From: Acanthornis magna
Lineage: Eukaryota > Chordata > Aves > Passeriformes > Acanthizidae
Assembly: GCA_036785705.1 (NCBI GenBank)
Contig: JAWUZG010000036.1
Location: 12,705,501 to 12,769,500 of the forward strand
DNA length: 64,000 nt
Reading direction: 5' to 3'
The number at the start of each line of letters is the position of its first letter. The stretch's first letter is position 1. Of this stretch, positions 63,501-64,000 are shown one piece after another. Under the pieces are notes generated by a model. That model was not told the DNA's origin and made no database searches. It was given only the letters and a program-made list of their open reading frames with translations. Made by a program: the position numbers and the translations under genes.

Positions 63501-64000
63501 AATAAGGAAAAACGGAAAAAATCTTTGTAATCCAAATTAGAGTTTCTACTTCTACCCAGTGCTTGCTCATATTTCCCACAATACAAGGGGCATTACAGTC
63601 TCTTTAAGTAGGACAAAAAAGCTGGCCTGCTATTTGGGCCAAGATTTTGGGTGTTTATTAAATATGCTTCAACAGAAAACATACTCAAACAGCACTGAAT
63701 TTCTCCAGATATTGTGAGATACACTTGCAGAACTGGCAATGAAAACTGCACCTTGAAGGACACAAACTGGTAATAGAAGTCCCCAGAGGGACCAGAGGAC
63801 GGACCATCTTTCTGCTTTAATCCTTCTGTTGGTCTGTGCACAACTCTGGGAAACACCAAAGAAAGTGTGGAAAAGCAGATAGTGCTGCATAGCAGGTTAT
63901 TTCTAACTCTACCAAGGAGAATAATGACTTTAAGCTACCCTTTCTTCTTTCTTGATACCACTGGGATTTTAAAAAACCAACCTAAATGTTGATTCTAACA
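60531..64000. other. Unique intronic sequence to the window end
   Basis: Holds the AT palindrome at 61444-61494 and a microexon-like pair of splice signals at 61607-61621. The next RAB3C exon is not reached. Confidence 0.65.
61444..61494. repeat. AT-rich near-perfect palindrome with (TA)n core
   Basis: The left arm ATTTAAATAACTTT (61444-61457) and right arm AAAGTTATTTAAAT (61481-61494) are exact reverse complements. The 23 bases between are alternating T/A, itself self-complementary, so almost the whole 51 bases can fold on itself. More TA repeats follow to about 61520. Confidence 0.95.

Larger units (their letters stand above)
53656..64000 (+). other. RAB3C: Start of the next RAB3C intron
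   Basis: This sequence follows the switch II exon and runs to the window end without any segment resembling the next RAB3 exon (the one encoding the TQIKTYSWDNAQ region and NKCD). It contains one antisense CR1, a GC-rich patch, a CA/TA microsatellite and an AT palindrome. Confidence 0.85.

Noticed and set aside
1..64000. A bacterial-style defence cluster, CRISPR array, tRNA or rRNA gene
   Set aside because: The sequence is vertebrate intron. No regularly spaced repeats, cloverleaf or rRNA signature was seen, although a tRNA or snoRNA scan was not possible by eye with full sensitivity.

Overview
The window is vertebrate and most likely avian nuclear DNA. It is AT-rich, gene-poor and intronic. 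It carries many 5'-truncated CR1 LINEs whose 3' ends show ATTCTATG-type terminal repeats, which is the dominant interspersed repeat of bird genomes. It also holds a solo LTR of class II (ERVK-like) endogenous-retrovirus type. There is no prokaryotic gene organisation: no operons, no dense ORFs, no CRISPR array and no rRNA or tRNA gene that I could see. Almost all open reading frames are chance frames or frames inside CR1 copies.

The only host gene is a + strand small Rab GTPase identified as RAB3C, which in chicken lies on the Z chromosome. Two coding exons are present. The first (1481-1708) encodes the N-terminus, P-loop and switch I. The second (53537-53655) encodes the DTAGQ/switch II block. 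The two join in frame to give 115 complete codons plus two bases. They are separated by a 51,828-bp intron. The exon carrying the short extra N-terminus known from mammalian RAB3C should lie upstream of base 1, and the exons for NKxD, SAK and the prenylated Cys-rich tail should lie downstream of base 64000; neither was found here.

Layout: 1-1480 is the end of the upstream intron, with a sense CR1. 1481-1708 is an exon. 1709-53536 is the giant intron, with about nine CR1 pieces (mostly antisense), the antisense solo LTR at 26557-27103, several microsatellites, and long G/T-rich or A/C-rich low-complexity tracts. 53537-53655 is an exon. 53656-64000 is the start of the next intron, with one antisense CR1, a CpG-containing GC-rich patch near 58.6 kb and an AT-rich near-perfect palindrome at 61.45 kb.

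I see no new enzyme or defence system. The items most worth a second look concern intron biology: sites resembling recursive-splice or cryptic-exon signals, a CR1-derived hexanucleotide tract that forms a very long polypyrimidine tract beside a 3' splice-like site, an LTR promoter antisense to a neuronal gene, and a cruciform-capable palindrome. All regulatory statements are inference from sequence.
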